Shown here one piece after another: positions 27,910 to 36,711 of a stretch of 64,000 nt of DNA. This DNA is from DATEOR01 sp963766725 (GTDB lineage: Bacteria; Actinomycetota; Thermoleophilia; Gaiellales; Gaiellaceae). A program made the translations under genes and the position numbers. The notes below the pieces were generated by a model. It was not told the origin of the DNA, ran no database searches, and saw nothing but the letters and a program-made list of their open reading frames with translations. The stretch is from NCBI GenBank assembly GCA_963766725.1, contig CAVYBK010000004.1, positions 186,001 to 250,000 on the forward strand, given 5' to 3'. The stretch's first letter is position 1. Each line of letters opens with the position of its first letter.

Positions 27910-28719
27910 GTGCATCACATCGTCTCCAAGTTCCTCGCAGACCGTGGAACGCATCTCGCGGCGATGATCGCCTACTTCGCGCTCCTCTCGTTCGTCCCCC
28001 TTCTCTTCCTCGCGCTCTCGCTGACCGCGCTCGCCGGACAGCAGACCGAGTCGAGCTACCTCGTCGAGGAGCTGCGGCGCGCCTTCCCCGCAAGCTCGGT
28101 CGACCGCCTCCTCACCGTCGTCCGCTCGATTCAGGACCAGGCCACGTCGATCGGGATCATCGGCGGGATCGCGCTCCTCTGGGGCGCGCTTGGCTTCTTC
28201 AGCGTCCTCGAGTCCGCGTTCAACATCGTCTACGGGCTGCCGAACCGCTCCTTCGTGCGCCAGAAGCTCCTGGTGCTCGCGCTCGTCGCCTCGTCCCTGG
28301 CCGTGCTCTTCGTCGCGCTCGTGGTCGGCTCCGTCGGCGTCGACCTCATCCACAACACAGGAGTCGCCGGCGGCGTCCTCTCCTACGTCTACGCGCTCGC
28401 CGTCTCGACCGGGCTCATCTTCGGGCTCGTCTGGACGCTCTACAACCTGCTCACGAACGCGGCGCTCACGTGGAGGGAGACGTTCCCGGGGGCGGTCTTC
28501 GCCACTGTGCTCCTGCAGGTCAGCTTCCAGGCTCTCCCCGCGTTTGTCCGCCTGACGAGCGGCGACCTCGTCACGCTGCAGGCCTTCGGCGGCCTTGTCC
28601 TCCTGCTCTTCTGGCTCTACCTGATGGCGAACGTGCTCGTGCTCGGAGCCGAGGTCAACTGGTGGTTCCGGTATGGGCGCGCGGCGACCGAGGAGCTCGA
28701 GACCGCGGGGACGGCCTAG
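27910..28719 (+). CDS. YihY/BrkB family membrane protein
   Basis: 269 residues with six predicted helices. Family features are AAMIAYFALLSFVPLLFLALS near the start, GALGFFSVLESAFNIVYG in the middle, and WLYLMANVLVLGAEVNWWF near the end. The family's function is not settled (once misnamed RNase BN). TACACT lies 9 bp before the GTG. The stop overlaps the convergent CNB gene by 4 bp. Confidence 0.85.
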   Translation: MHHIVSKFLADRGTHLAAMIAYFALLSFVPLLFLALSLTALAGQQTESSYLVEELRRAFPASSVDRLLTVVRSIQDQATSIGIIGGIALLWGALGFFSVLESAFNIVYGLPNRSFVRQKLLVLALVASSLAVLFVALVVGSVGVDLIHNTGVAGGVLSYVYALAVSTGLIFGLVWTLYNLLTNAALTWRETFPGAVFATVLLQVSFQALPAFVRLTSGDLVTLQAFGGLVLLLFWLYLMANVLVLGAEVNWWFRYGRAATEELETAGTA

Positions 28720-29129
28720 CCGGCCGCGAGCCGCTCTTCGAGCGCCGCCATGACTTTCTCCTCGATCTCCGGCTGGTGCTCGAGGAGGCTGCGGAAGGAC
28801 TGGCGCGTGAGCACGAAGAAGCGGAGCGGCGAGGCGGCGGTCACCGTGGCGGTGCGGCGCGCGTTGTCGTAGATCAGGGCGATCTCGCCGAAGAAGTCGC
28901 CCGGGCCGAGCCGTCTGATCTCGTTCCCGTCCTGCGTGACCGAGACGTCGCCGTCGACGATGACGAAGAACTCGCGCCCGAGATCCCCCTCGCGCGTGAG
29001 GGTCTTGCCCTCCTCGACCTCGAGATCCTCGGTCGCCTTGGCGAGCTCGCCGAGCTCCTGCCTGGAGAGCGCGGCGAAGAGCGGTGCCTTCGCGAGCGCG
29101 TCGACCTTCGTGTCGTGCGGGAAGAGCAC
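28716..29129 (-). CDS. Stand-alone cyclic-nucleotide-binding domain protein
   Basis: 137 residues, essentially one CRP-like beta-barrel: PLFAALSRQELGELA, then the phosphate-binding cassette in GDFFGEIALIYDNARRTATVTA. No DNA-binding helix-turn-helix or output domain is attached. The cassette keeps G-E-I-A-L and R-x-A/T, so cyclic nucleotide binding is plausible. TAGATT (29136-29141, minus) is 6 bp before the GTG. A paralogue is at 59882-60292. Confidence 0.85.
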   Translation of the reverse strand: MLFPHDTKVDALAKAPLFAALSRQELGELAKATEDLEVEEGKTLTREGDLGREFFVIVDGDVSVTQDGNEIRRLGPGDFFGEIALIYDNARRTATVTAASPLRFFVLTRQSFRSLLEHQPEIEEKVMAALEERLAAG

Positions 29130-29138
29130 GCGCGGAAT

Positions 29139-29732
29139 CTACATCTCCCCGGGCGCCTCGCCTACCCCTGCGGCCAGAGCGCGCGTCGCGGCGGCGCGAT
29201 GGCTGTGCGCCCGCTTCCACTCGTTCCCCAGCTCCGCGACGGTGCGGCTCTCGCCCGTCGGGACGAACACCGGGTCGTAGCCGAAGCCTTCGGAGCCCTT
29301 CGACTCGGTCGCGATCTCGCCTTCGAGGGTGCCCGTGCCGCGGAGCTCCCGGCCTTCCGGCGTGAGGACGACGAGCTCGGACACGTAGCGGGCGCCGCGG
29401 TCTTCGCGCCCGGCGCCGGCGAGCGCCTCCAGGAGCTTGGCGACGTTCTGCTCGTCGTTCGCGTCCTCGCCCGCGTAGCGGGCCGAGCGGATCCCGGGTA
29501 CCCCGCCGAGCCAGTCGACCTCGAGGCCCGAGTCCTCGCCGATCGTCCAGCGGCCGGGCTCGACGCTCTGGGCGAAGCGGGCCTTCGCCGCTGCGTTCTC
29601 GTAGAAGGTCGCGCCGGTCTCCTCGGGCATCTCGACGTCGCCGAGCGGCTCGATCTCCCAGTCGGGCAGGAGAGCGCGGAGCTCGCGGAGCTTGCCCTCG
29701 TTCCGCGACGCGAAGACCGCTATTCGTCCCAC
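29139..29732 (-). CDS. rdgB: dITP/XTP pyrophosphatase
   Basis: 197 residues of the HAM1/RdgB family, which removes deaminated purine nucleotides from the pool. Signatures are FASRNEGKLREL at residue 6, TIGEDSGLEVDWLGGVPGIRSARYAG near 63 and GFGYDPVFVP near 150. GTG 29732 overlaps the mgtC-like gene end by 13 bp. It is the last gene of murI-rph-mgtC-rdgB; rph and rdgB are often adjacent in bacteria. Confidence 0.93.
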   Translation of the reverse strand: MGRIAVFASRNEGKLRELRALLPDWEIEPLGDVEMPEETGATFYENAAAKARFAQSVEPGRWTIGEDSGLEVDWLGGVPGIRSARYAGEDANDEQNVAKLLEALAGAGREDRGARYVSELVVLTPEGRELRGTGTLEGEIATESKGSEGFGYDPVFVPTGESRTVAELGNEWKRAHSHRAAATRALAAGVGEAPGEM

Positions 29733-30406
29733 CGGACGGCCAGAACTTCGTCCAGCTGGGACAGGCGCTCGACGACCTCGCGCCCGGAGACCGAGGCCGG
29801 GAGGATGACCTCGAGCCGGAGCTCCCGGCCCTCGTCGCCCGCCTCCTCGAGCTGGATGCGCTCCACCTTGGCGCGCCGCGTCTCGAGGATCGCGAGCACG
29901 GGAGCGAGCGGCTGGTCGGGACGCAGGTCGACCTCGAGGCGGCCGGCCGCCCGGCGCCGAGCGACGATGTAGCCCTCCGCCCAGCGGAGGGGCCCGAGGC
30001 CGAAGAGGACGACCCCGGTCCCGACGAGCGCGCCCGCGTAGTAGCCGGCGCCGACGGCCATCCCGATCGCAGCCACGACCCAGAGCCCGGCGGCGGTCGT
30101 CAGCCCGCGGATGTTGAGACCCTGGCGCATGATCGCGCCGGCGCCGAGGAAGCCGATGCCCGTGACGATCTGCGCGGCGATCCTCGACGGGTCGGCCCGG
30201 ACGACGTTCGAGCCGCCGATGAGGAAGTCGTTGAAGCCGTAGGCGGAGATGAGGGTGAAGAGCGCGGAGCCGACGCCGACGAGCATGTGCGTCCGCAGGC
30301 CTGCGGCCCGCTCTCGCCATTCGCGCTCGAGACCGACCAGCCCGCTCAGCGCGGCGGCCACGACGAGCCTGAGCGCGATCTCGGCGATGGAGATGTCGGG
30401 GATCAC
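29720..30406 (-). CDS. MgtC/SapB family membrane protein
   Basis: About 228 residues: four or five hydrophobic helices with the MgtC signatures GLVGLEREWRERAAGLRTHMLVGVGSALFTL and GIGFLGAGAIMRQG...GLTTAAGLWVVAAIGMAVG. A soluble C-terminal ACT-like region of about 80 residues follows. MgtC proteins modulate magnesium or phosphate homeostasis and F-ATPase. GTG 30406 overlaps the rph stop by 4 nt. Confidence 0.85.
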   Translation of the reverse strand: MIPDISIAEIALRLVVAAALSGLVGLEREWRERAAGLRTHMLVGVGSALFTLISAYGFNDFLIGGSNVVRADPSRIAAQIVTGIGFLGAGAIMRQGLNIRGLTTAAGLWVVAAIGMAVGAGYYAGALVGTGVVLFGLGPLRWAEGYIVARRRAAGRLEVDLRPDQPLAPVLAILETRRAKVERIQLEEAGDEGRELRLEVILPASVSGREVVERLSQLDEVLAVRWDE

Positions 30407-31095
30407 GCGGCCGCCTTCGACTGGATGCCGAAGATCTCCTCGATCCCCGCGGCGGCGAGGTCGATGAGGCGGTCGAGCTCTTCGCGCGTGAACGCGTTCC
30501 GCTCGGCCGTGGACTGCACCTCGATCAGCCGGCCGTCGCCCCGCATGACGACGTTCATGTCCACGTCCGCGGTCGAGTCCTCGCCGTAGTCCAGGTCGAG
30601 GAGCGGCTCGCCTCCGACGATCCCCACGGAGATCGCGCCGACGCGCTCCATCGGAGCCGAAAGCCCCTTGCGCTTCGCGGCCCGGGCGAGCGCGATCCAG
30701 GCGCCGCTGATCGCGGCCGTCCTCGTCCCGCCGTCCGCCTGGATGACGTCGCAATCGAGCCAGATCGTGCGCTCGCCGAGCTTCTCGAGGTCGTAGGCTG
30801 CGCGGAGGGAGCGGCCGACGAGGCGCTGGATCTCCACGGTGCGGCCGCCCTGCCGGCCGGCGCGGGCCTCGCGCGTGCTGCGCTCGCCGGTCGAGGCGGG
30901 AAGCATCCCGTACTCCGCGGTCATCCAGCCGCGTCCGCTCCCGACGAGCCAGCGCGGCACGCCCTCCTCGATCGTCGCGGTGCACAGGACGCGCGTCTTC
31001 CCGAAGGAGATCAGCACCGAGCCGTCCGCCTGCTCGACGAAGTCCGGGACGACGTCGATGGGACGGAGCTCGTCTGGTCGCCGGCCTTCCCGCAT
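30403..31095 (-). CDS. rph: Ribonuclease PH
   Basis: 230 residues. Phosphate-dependent 3'-5' exoribonuclease that trims tRNA precursors. Begins MREGRRPDELRPI; signature GGTRTAAISGAWIAL near residue 120 and ADVDMNVVMRGDGRLIEVQ near 180. The ATG overlaps the murI stop by 1 nt. Full length. Confidence 0.95.
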   Translation of the reverse strand: MREGRRPDELRPIDVVPDFVEQADGSVLISFGKTRVLCTATIEEGVPRWLVGSGRGWMTAEYGMLPASTGERSTREARAGRQGGRTVEIQRLVGRSLRAAYDLEKLGERTIWLDCDVIQADGGTRTAAISGAWIALARAAKRKGLSAPMERVGAISVGIVGGEPLLDLDYGEDSTADVDMNVVMRGDGRLIEVQSTAERNAFTREELDRLIDLAAAGIEEIFGIQSKAAA

Positions 31096-31913
31096 CAGGC
31101 CGCCGCCAGCTCGAGGTCGCGGATCGCCACCTGTTCCACCTCGGCGAGGGGGAGCTGGAGGAAGCGCTCCCCGAGCGCGCGGAACTCGTCCACCGGCCCC
31201 GTCGTCAGGAAGCGCGAGCGCCCCTCGCGGGCCGGGTCGTTCTCGATCCCTTTTCGCTCCAGCGTCTCGGCCACCTCGCGCGCGGTCTCGACCGCGGAGA
31301 AGATCAGCGTCGTCCTCCGGCCGAAGACGCGCTCGAAGACCGGCTTGATCAGCGGGTAGTGGGTGCAGCCGAGGATGACGGTGTCCACCTCTCGCGCCTT
31401 CAGCGGCTGGGCGTACTCGCGCACGGCAGCGTCGATCTCCTCGTTCGGCGCCGCGGACTCGATCAGGGGCACGAGCCCGGGGCACGCCGTGGAGAAGACG
31501 TGGGCGCCCGCGTCGAGCGCGTGCACGGCCTCCTCGTAGCGGCCGCTCGCGACGGTGGCCTCGGTGGCGAGGACGCCGATCCGGCGGTTCCTGGTGGCCT
31601 GCACCGCCGCGTGGGCTTCGGGGGCGAGGACGCCGATCACGGGCACCTGAAGCTTCTCCTGGAGCTGCGGCAGCGCTGCCGCGGTCGCGGAGTTGCAGGC
31701 CGCGACGATCAGCTTGACGCCCGCATCCTCCAGATACGAGGCGATCTCGTGGGCAAAGCGGCGGATCTCGTCGCGCGGCCTCGGGCCATACGGGCATCGC
31801 GCTCCGTCCCCGAGGTAGAGGAAGTCCTCGTGCGGCAACGTGACGAGGCATTCGTGGAGGACGGTCAGGCCTCCGGCGCCGGAATCGAAGATGCCGATGG
31901 GCCGAGTGTCCAC
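31095..31913 (-). CDS. murI: Glutamate racemase
   Basis: 272 residues. Supplies D-glutamate for peptidoglycan. The two catalytic cysteines are in VAACNSATAAALPQL near residue 76 and ILGCTHYPLIKP near 186; the N-terminus has GIFDSGAGGLTVL. ATTCTA (TAGAAT on the minus strand, 31920-31925) lies 6 bp before the GTG start. It heads the murI-rph-mgtC-rdgB operon and faces the divergent pabB gene. Confidence 0.95.
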   Translation of the reverse strand: MDTRPIGIFDSGAGGLTVLHECLVTLPHEDFLYLGDGARCPYGPRPRDEIRRFAHEIASYLEDAGVKLIVAACNSATAAALPQLQEKLQVPVIGVLAPEAHAAVQATRNRRIGVLATEATVASGRYEEAVHALDAGAHVFSTACPGLVPLIESAAPNEEIDAAVREYAQPLKAREVDTVILGCTHYPLIKPVFERVFGRRTTLIFSAVETAREVAETLERKGIENDPAREGRSRFLTTGPVDEFRALGERFLQLPLAEVEQVAIRDLELAAA

Positions 31914-31919
31914 GCCAGG

Positions 31920-31945
31920 ATTCTAGGAGCGGTACCGGGTAGCGT
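31920..31945. promoter_or_regulatory. Divergent murI/pabB promoters
   Basis: TAGAAT for murI (minus strand, 31920-31925) and TAGCGT for pabB (plus, 31940-31945) lie in the 39-bp gap between the two GTG starts. They sit 6 and 7 bp before their start codons, so both mRNAs should be leaderless or nearly so. Confidence 0.5.
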
Positions 31946-31952
31946 TCGGCAC

Positions 31953-33011
31953 GTGCTGGAGCTTCATTCCCCGAACGGCGCGTTCGCAGCGATCGAGGAC
32001 TACCTTCGCGCCGCCGGGTTCTTCGGCGGCAGGGCCGAAGACGTCGTCGCCGACCTCTACCTCGGCTACGGGCTTTCGACCGCGCTTCGGCGCGGGCGGC
32101 ACCCCGATCCTCCCGAGCCCTGCCCGCTCCCGCTCGCCGCGTGCCGGATACGGCCCGAGCTCGAGCCTGGCCTGCCCGCACGCGCCTTCCGCATCGGCGA
32201 GTGGAGCCGGACCTGGGACGAGGACGCCTACGCCGCCGCCGTCGAAGCGGTGAAGGCGGCGATCGAGCGAGGCGACGTCTATCAGGTCAACCTCGTCCAA
32301 CACCTGTCGGCGCCCTTCGAGGGCGACCCCGAGTGCCTCGCCCCGGCGCTTGCCCCGCTCGACCCCCTGCACCCGTGGCCTCTCTCCGGGGAGGGCTGGA
32401 CGATCGTGTCCGCCTCGCCCGAGCTCTTCCTCGCCCGGCGCGGCGACCGGATCTGGACGAAGCCGATCAAGGGGACACGGCCGCTCGGCGCCTCCGAGGA
32501 CCTGCAGGAGTCGGAAAAGGACGCTGCCGAGCACGTCATGATCGTCGACCTCGAGCGCAACGACCTCTCCCGGATCTGCGAACCGGGCTCGATCCGCTGG
32601 CCGGACCTGATGACCGAGCACGAGCTCGCCGGTGTCGCCCACCTCGTCACGACGGTCGAGGGCCGCCTCAGGCCGGAGGTCGGTCTCGCAGAGCTGCTCG
32701 AGGCGACCTTCCCGGGAGGCTCGGTCACCGGCGCACCGAAGATCTCCGCCCTCGACCACATCGCCGCGTTCGAGCCCGTAGGCCGCGGCGCCTCGATGGG
32801 CGCCCTCGGCCGAGTCTGGCCGAACGGCGACCTCGAGCTCGCGCTCACGATCCGCACATTCGCGGTCGCGGACGGGCGGATCCACCTCTGGGTCGGCGGC
32901 GGAATCGTCTGGGACTCCGATCCGCAGGAGGAGATCGAGGAGTCGTGGGTGAAGGCACGGCCGCTCCTCGCTGCCATTGGCGCTCCGGTCGAGGAGCCCG
33001 CGGCCACGTGA
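31953..33011 (+). CDS. pabB: Aminodeoxychorismate synthase component I
   Basis: 352 residues, shorter than the usual ~450 because the N-terminal part is reduced. The chorismate-binding core is intact: VYQVNLVQHLSAPF, KPIKGTRPLGASEDL, MIVDLERNDLSRICEPGSI and FPGGSVTGAPKISALDHI. KPIKGTRPLG favours PabB over anthranilate synthase, and pabC follows directly. It feeds folate synthesis. No pabA glutaminase is next to it. Confidence 0.9.
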   Translation: MLELHSPNGAFAAIEDYLRAAGFFGGRAEDVVADLYLGYGLSTALRRGRHPDPPEPCPLPLAACRIRPELEPGLPARAFRIGEWSRTWDEDAYAAAVEAVKAAIERGDVYQVNLVQHLSAPFEGDPECLAPALAPLDPLHPWPLSGEGWTIVSASPELFLARRGDRIWTKPIKGTRPLGASEDLQESEKDAAEHVMIVDLERNDLSRICEPGSIRWPDLMTEHELAGVAHLVTTVEGRLRPEVGLAELLEATFPGGSVTGAPKISALDHIAAFEPVGRGASMGALGRVWPNGDLELALTIRTFAVADGRIHLWVGGGIVWDSDPQEEIEESWVKARPLLAAIGAPVEEPAAT

Positions 33012-33871
33012 CCCTCATCGCCCTCGCGGTGGGCGGGCGCGGCCTCGTCGATCCCGACGAGCCGATCCTCCACGTCGACGACGAGGCGTTCCTGCGCAGC
33101 CGCGCCGCCTTCGAGACGACGCGCGTCTACGACGGCCGTCCCTTCAAGCTCGACGAGCACCTGGCGCGCCTGGCGGGCTCGGCGGCACGGGTGGAGATCG
33201 GCCGGATCGACACGGAGGAGCTGAGCCGGCTGGCGGCGCTCGCGCTCGAGGCCGCAGCCGCGCCGGACGCGATGCTCCGCCTCTTCGTCACGCCGGGCCG
33301 CGACGGAGCAGGCAGCCCGACCCAGGTCGCGATGGTGAGCACGCTTCCCGAGGGGTTGGACGAGCTGCGCGAGCGCGGGATCAGGCTCGTCTCGATCCAG
33401 CTCGGCCTCGACGCGGAGCTTCGCGCGAGCTCGCCGTGGCTACTCGGCGGCGTGAAGTCGACGAGCTACGCCGTGAACATGGCGGCCGAGGCGGAGGCCA
33501 AGCGCCGCGGCGCCGACGACGCGGTCTTCCTCGGCTCGGGCGACGTCGTCCTCGAAGGGCCGGTGACCAACGTCTGGTGGCGCTACGACGACGTCCTCTA
33601 CACCCCCGCGCTCGAGCTCGGGATCCTCGCTGGCGTGACCCGCGCAGCTCTCATGGAGGAGGCTGCCGCGGCCGGCCGCGAGGTGCGGGAAGGCATGTTC
33701 CCCCTCGAGCACCTGGTCGCCGCCGACGAGGCGTTCACCTCCTCCTCGATCCGCGAGGTGATGCCCGTGGTCGAGGTCGACAGCCGCCCGATCGGCGCTG
33801 GAGCCCCCGGGCCTGCAGCCCAGGAGCTCCAGCAAGCGCTGCGCCGGGCAGCCGCTGAGATCAGGCGCTGA
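33008..33871 (+). CDS. pabC: Aminodeoxychorismate lyase (class IV aminotransferase)
   Basis: 287 residues of the PLP fold type IV family. The PLP lysine is in GGVKSTSYAVNMAAEAEAK near residue 157, followed by DDAVFLGSGDVVLEGPVTNVWW. The fold is shared with branched-chain aminotransferase and D-amino-acid transaminase, but the GTGA overlap with pabB supports the folate role: release of pyruvate to give p-aminobenzoate. Confidence 0.88.
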   Translation: MTLIALAVGGRGLVDPDEPILHVDDEAFLRSRAAFETTRVYDGRPFKLDEHLARLAGSAARVEIGRIDTEELSRLAALALEAAAAPDAMLRLFVTPGRDGAGSPTQVAMVSTLPEGLDELRERGIRLVSIQLGLDAELRASSPWLLGGVKSTSYAVNMAAEAEAKRRGADDAVFLGSGDVVLEGPVTNVWWRYDDVLYTPALELGILAGVTRAALMEEAAAAGREVREGMFPLEHLVAADEAFTSSSIREVMPVVEVDSRPIGAGAPGPAAQELQQALRRAAAEIRR

Positions 33872-34202
33872 CGAGCTTCTTGCGGCCGACGAACGCGCCG
33901 GCTGCGGCGATGAGGACGACGCCGAACGCGGCGCCGGCGCCGATGCCGGCGTTGCCCCAGTCCGTCCCGTCGCTCGAAGTCACCTGCTGTGTCCCTCTCG
34001 TCACGTAGACGACCGGCCCCTGCTCGCCGTGCCTGAGCAGAGCCTGATGGCGGGCGTCCACCTGCGCCTGCTGCACCTTGTCGACGAGCGCCTGGTGCCT
34101 CGCGTCGGTGTCGATCGACGCTTGCGCCGCTGGAGCCGCGAGGGCGGCCACTGCAAACGCGGTCGCCAGAGCCTTGAGCTTTCTGTTTCGTCCGTGCTGC
34201 AT
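33861..34202 (-). CDS. Small exported protein with C-terminal membrane anchor
   Basis: 113 residues: a cleavable signal peptide ending A-A-P-A-A-Q-A-S, a hydrophilic middle with the sequence ARHQAL repeated (residues ~35 and ~50), then a C-terminal helix (GAAFGVVLIAAAGAFVG) followed by R-K-K. The layout suggests a wall-facing peptide held by a tail anchor. AAGGAG lies before the ATG at 34202, so it has a normal leader. No family recognised. Confidence 0.75.
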   Translation of the reverse strand: MQHGRNRKLKALATAFAVAALAAPAAQASIDTDARHQALVDKVQQAQVDARHQALLRHGEQGPVVYVTRGTQQVTSSDGTDWGNAGIGAGAAFGVVLIAAAGAFVGRKKLVSA

Positions 34203-34273
34203 CGTCTTCTCCTTCCGCCTGCTGATGCGAACAGGACGGCTCTCGGGCCGTCCGTCTTCCCTAGACTCGCGCC

Positions 34274-34939
34274 GTGCGCGTCCTCTGCCTGACCCACGAG
34301 CACGACGGCCCGGCCGGGCTCTTCGCGGATGTCGTCCGCGAACGCGGCGACGAGCTTCTCGAGTGGAACGTCTCCCAGGGACCGCCGCCCGAGGCGCCCG
34401 AGAGCTTCGACGCGCTCGTCGTCTTCGGCGGCTCAATGCATGTCGACCAGGAGGACAGGCACCCGTGGCTCACGGGCCAGCACGACCTCATGCGGGAGGC
34501 ACTGGACCGTGGCCAGCCGCTCATGGGCGTCTGCCTCGGCGGCCAGCTCCTCGCCCGGGTCGCCGGCGCGCACGTGGGCCCCGCCGCGCGCCCGGAGATC
34601 GGCTGGTTCGAGATCGAGCTCACGCCCGAAGGCGCATCCGACCCCGTGGTCGGCGCCCTACCCGAGCGCTTCGAGGCCTTCGAATGGCACAGCTACGCGT
34701 TCGACGTCCCGCCCGACGGGGTCCTCCTGGGGAAGAGCACGGCCTGCGCGCAGGCCTTCCGGGTCGGCGAGGCGGCCTGGGGAGTCCAATTCCACCCTGA
34801 GGTGACGCACGAGATGCTCGAGGCCTGGAGGGCCGCAGCGGACGGCTCGGCGCCGCCGGTCCCGCTCGAGCCCGTCGGCCGTTGGAACGAGCTTGGTCGC
34901 GTGCTCGCGAACGCGTTCTTCGATCAGGCTTCCCGCTGA
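34274..34939 (+). CDS. Class I glutamine amidotransferase-like protein
   Basis: 221 residues, glutaminase domain only. The nucleophile is in GVCLGGQLLARVAG near residue 84 and the His-Glu pair in GVQFHPEVTHEML near 177, as in GMP synthase-type domains. Stand-alone members act on small substrates or glutamine conjugates, and no synthetase partner is nearby. TAGACT (34262-34267) is 6 bp before the GTG. The end overlaps the convergent rhodanese gene by 16 bp. Confidence 0.85.
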   Translation: MRVLCLTHEHDGPAGLFADVVRERGDELLEWNVSQGPPPEAPESFDALVVFGGSMHVDQEDRHPWLTGQHDLMREALDRGQPLMGVCLGGQLLARVAGAHVGPAARPEIGWFEIELTPEGASDPVVGALPERFEAFEWHSYAFDVPPDGVLLGKSTACAQAFRVGEAAWGVQFHPEVTHEMLEAWRAAADGSAPPVPLEPVGRWNELGRVLANAFFDQASR

Positions 34940-35250
34940 GACCACTCGTGCCAGGAGCCGACGTAGTTCGTAGCGTCGTGGCCGGCCGCGCGTAAGAGCG
35001 CAGCGGCCATCTCCGAGCGCTGGCCCGAATGGCAGTAGGCGACGATCGGGCGCGAGGTGTCCAGATCGGAGAGCGCAGCCTGCAAGTCGACCATCAGCAC
35101 CTCGAGCGGGATGTTGACCGAACCCTCGATGTGCCCCTGGCGCGGGTCGCACGGATAGCCGGTCTCGCCCGAGAACTCCTCCGGCGTGCGCACGTCCAGG
35201 AGCGTCACCGAGCCCTCGTCGAGAAGGCGTGCGAGCTCGTCTCCGGTCAC
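34924..35250 (-). CDS. Rhodanese-domain protein
   Basis: 108 residues, one rhodanese domain. The active loop is AYCHSGQRSEMAA with the catalytic Cys near residue 71; LLDVRTPEEFSGETG and GHIEGSVNIPLE precede it. It carries sulfane sulfur on the Cys. GTG 35250 overlaps the hydrolase stop (GTGA). As assembled, the hydrolase and rhodanese share one open frame because of an extra base near 35270, so an apparent fusion is likely an artefact. Confidence 0.85.
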   Translation of the reverse strand: MTGDELARLLDEGSVTLLDVRTPEEFSGETGYPCDPRQGHIEGSVNIPLEVLMVDLQAALSDLDTSRPIVAYCHSGQRSEMAAALLRAAGHDATNYVGSWHEWSQREA

Positions 35251-35955
35251 GCCAGCACCTCGTGGAGGAAGACGCAGGACCTCCTCGTTGAACTCGGCCG
35301 GCCGCTCGAGCGGGGACAGATGGCCCGCGCCGGGGAACTCCGCGTAGCGTCCCTCGGTCAGGCCGGCGACGATCTCCTTGGCGGCGAGCGGCGGCGTGAG
35401 GGCGTCATCCTCGCCGACGAGGACGAGCGCGGGCACGTCGATGTCCGCAAGCGTGGACGTCGAGTCGAGCCGGTCTCGGAGCGCCTCGACGGTGGCGACC
35501 AGGCTCTCGATGGACTGCCCCGCGGCGATCGCCCTCGCGCCCTCGACGACCTCCGCCGACGCGCCGGCCGAGAAGAGCTTCGGCGCAAGGCCCTCCCAGA
35601 AGGCGTCGAAGCCCTCTTCACGGAGGAGGCGAATGGTCTCGTCCCGCGCCGCCCGGCCACCCTCGTCGTCGGCGTTCGCCCGCGTGTCGGCGAGGACGAG
35701 CGCCGGGATCCGCTTGGGCGCCTGGCGCCAGAGCTCGAAGGCGAGGTAGCCGCCCATCGAGATGCCCACGGGGATGAAGTCGCCCGGGAGGAGCTCGAGG
35801 ATCCTCCCCGCCCAGCTCGGGATGCTCGCGTCCGGTTCCGCCCCCGGCAGGTTCGGGGCGATCACCTCGTAGCCGGCCTGCTCGAGCACGGGCACCTGTC
35901 CCTCCCACATGCGCGCGTCGAGCGGGAAGGCGTGCAGGAGAAGGAGGACGCTCAC
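35247..35955 (-). CDS. Alpha/beta hydrolase, frameshifted at the 3' end
   Basis: About 235 residues after repair. The nucleophile elbow is PVGISMGGYLAFEL (G-x-S-x-G), the oxyanion region LLLLHAFPLDARMW, the acid in VGEDDALTPP and the His in FPGAGHLSPLE. The gene should end E-V-L-R-F-L-H-E-V-L-A at TGA 35247. One extra base at 35270-35275 pushes the assembled frame into the rhodanese gene. The GTG start overlaps the preceding stop (GTGA). Substrate unknown. Confidence 0.8.
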
Positions 35956-36711
35956 TCGCGCGGGATGTCGACGGCGTCGGGGATCTCCCCCGCGCGCTCG
36001 TACCCGAGGTCTCCGCCCTCGACCCCCAGCAGCGAGCCCACCGCCGCAGCGAGCTCGTCGGCGGGTGGGAGCTCGTCCGGGCCCTTCCCGGTGACGATGA
36101 CGCGCCGCACCTCGGCCGGGTCCGCTCCGGTGAGCCGGGCGACCACGGTGGGATTCGCGGCGAGCGAGATCACGTCGCCGGGAGGGACTTCGCCGTAGTA
36201 CTCCGGCACGGAGAGGTACTCGTCCATCGTGCGGCCGCGCTCGAGGAGGACGAAGCGAACGACCTGCCCCTCCTCCACCCCGAGCAGGAGAACGACCGCA
36301 CCCATCCGGTCGGAGATCTCGCGGGCGAGCCGGCGAAGCATCTCCGGGTTCCGGTCGGTGAGCTCGTCGTAGACGCCGATCCAGCCGTTTCTCGGCGGCG
36401 CGACCACGCTCCCCTTCGAGCCGCCCGGCATCCGGGGGACGAACTGCCGCACCGCGCGGAGCACGCCGTCGAGGTCGTCCGTCTGCACGTGCACGGAGCC
36501 GTAGGAGGGCGCCTTGTCGCTCGCAGAGCCGGTGCTCGAGCGAGGCGACGGACGCTTCGAGGACCCGCGCCTGCTCGCTGAACCCCGCGCGCACCCAGGC
36601 GTCGCCGGCCTCGCGCGTGGTCTCGACCGTGACCGTCTCCTCGCCGCGGCCGCGCGCCTCGTCGATCAGCTCCCGGAGGGTCTCTTCGCTCGGCGGCTCG
36701 TCGAATCTCAT
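35952..36711 (-). CDS. Hypothetical protein, frameshifted
   Basis: About 252 residues after repair. The first 60 (LRELIDEARGRGEETVTVETTREAGDAWVRAGF) resemble the end of a GNAT-type acetyltransferase. The rest (GSVHVQTDDLDGVLRAVRQF, VVLLLGVEEGQVVRFVLLER) has no family that I recognise. One extra base at 36524-36528 separates the two parts; removal gives LASDKAPSYGSV in frame. It is coupled by 4-nt overlaps to alkA before and the hydrolase after. Confidence 0.6.

Noticed and set aside
34924..36711. A single 595-codon frame that would fuse an unknown protein, an alpha/beta hydrolase and a rhodanese
   Set aside because: Single-base insertions near 36526 and 35272 explain it. With those bases removed each gene has its own start and stop joined by GTGA overlaps, and the hydrolase gets a natural C-terminus.
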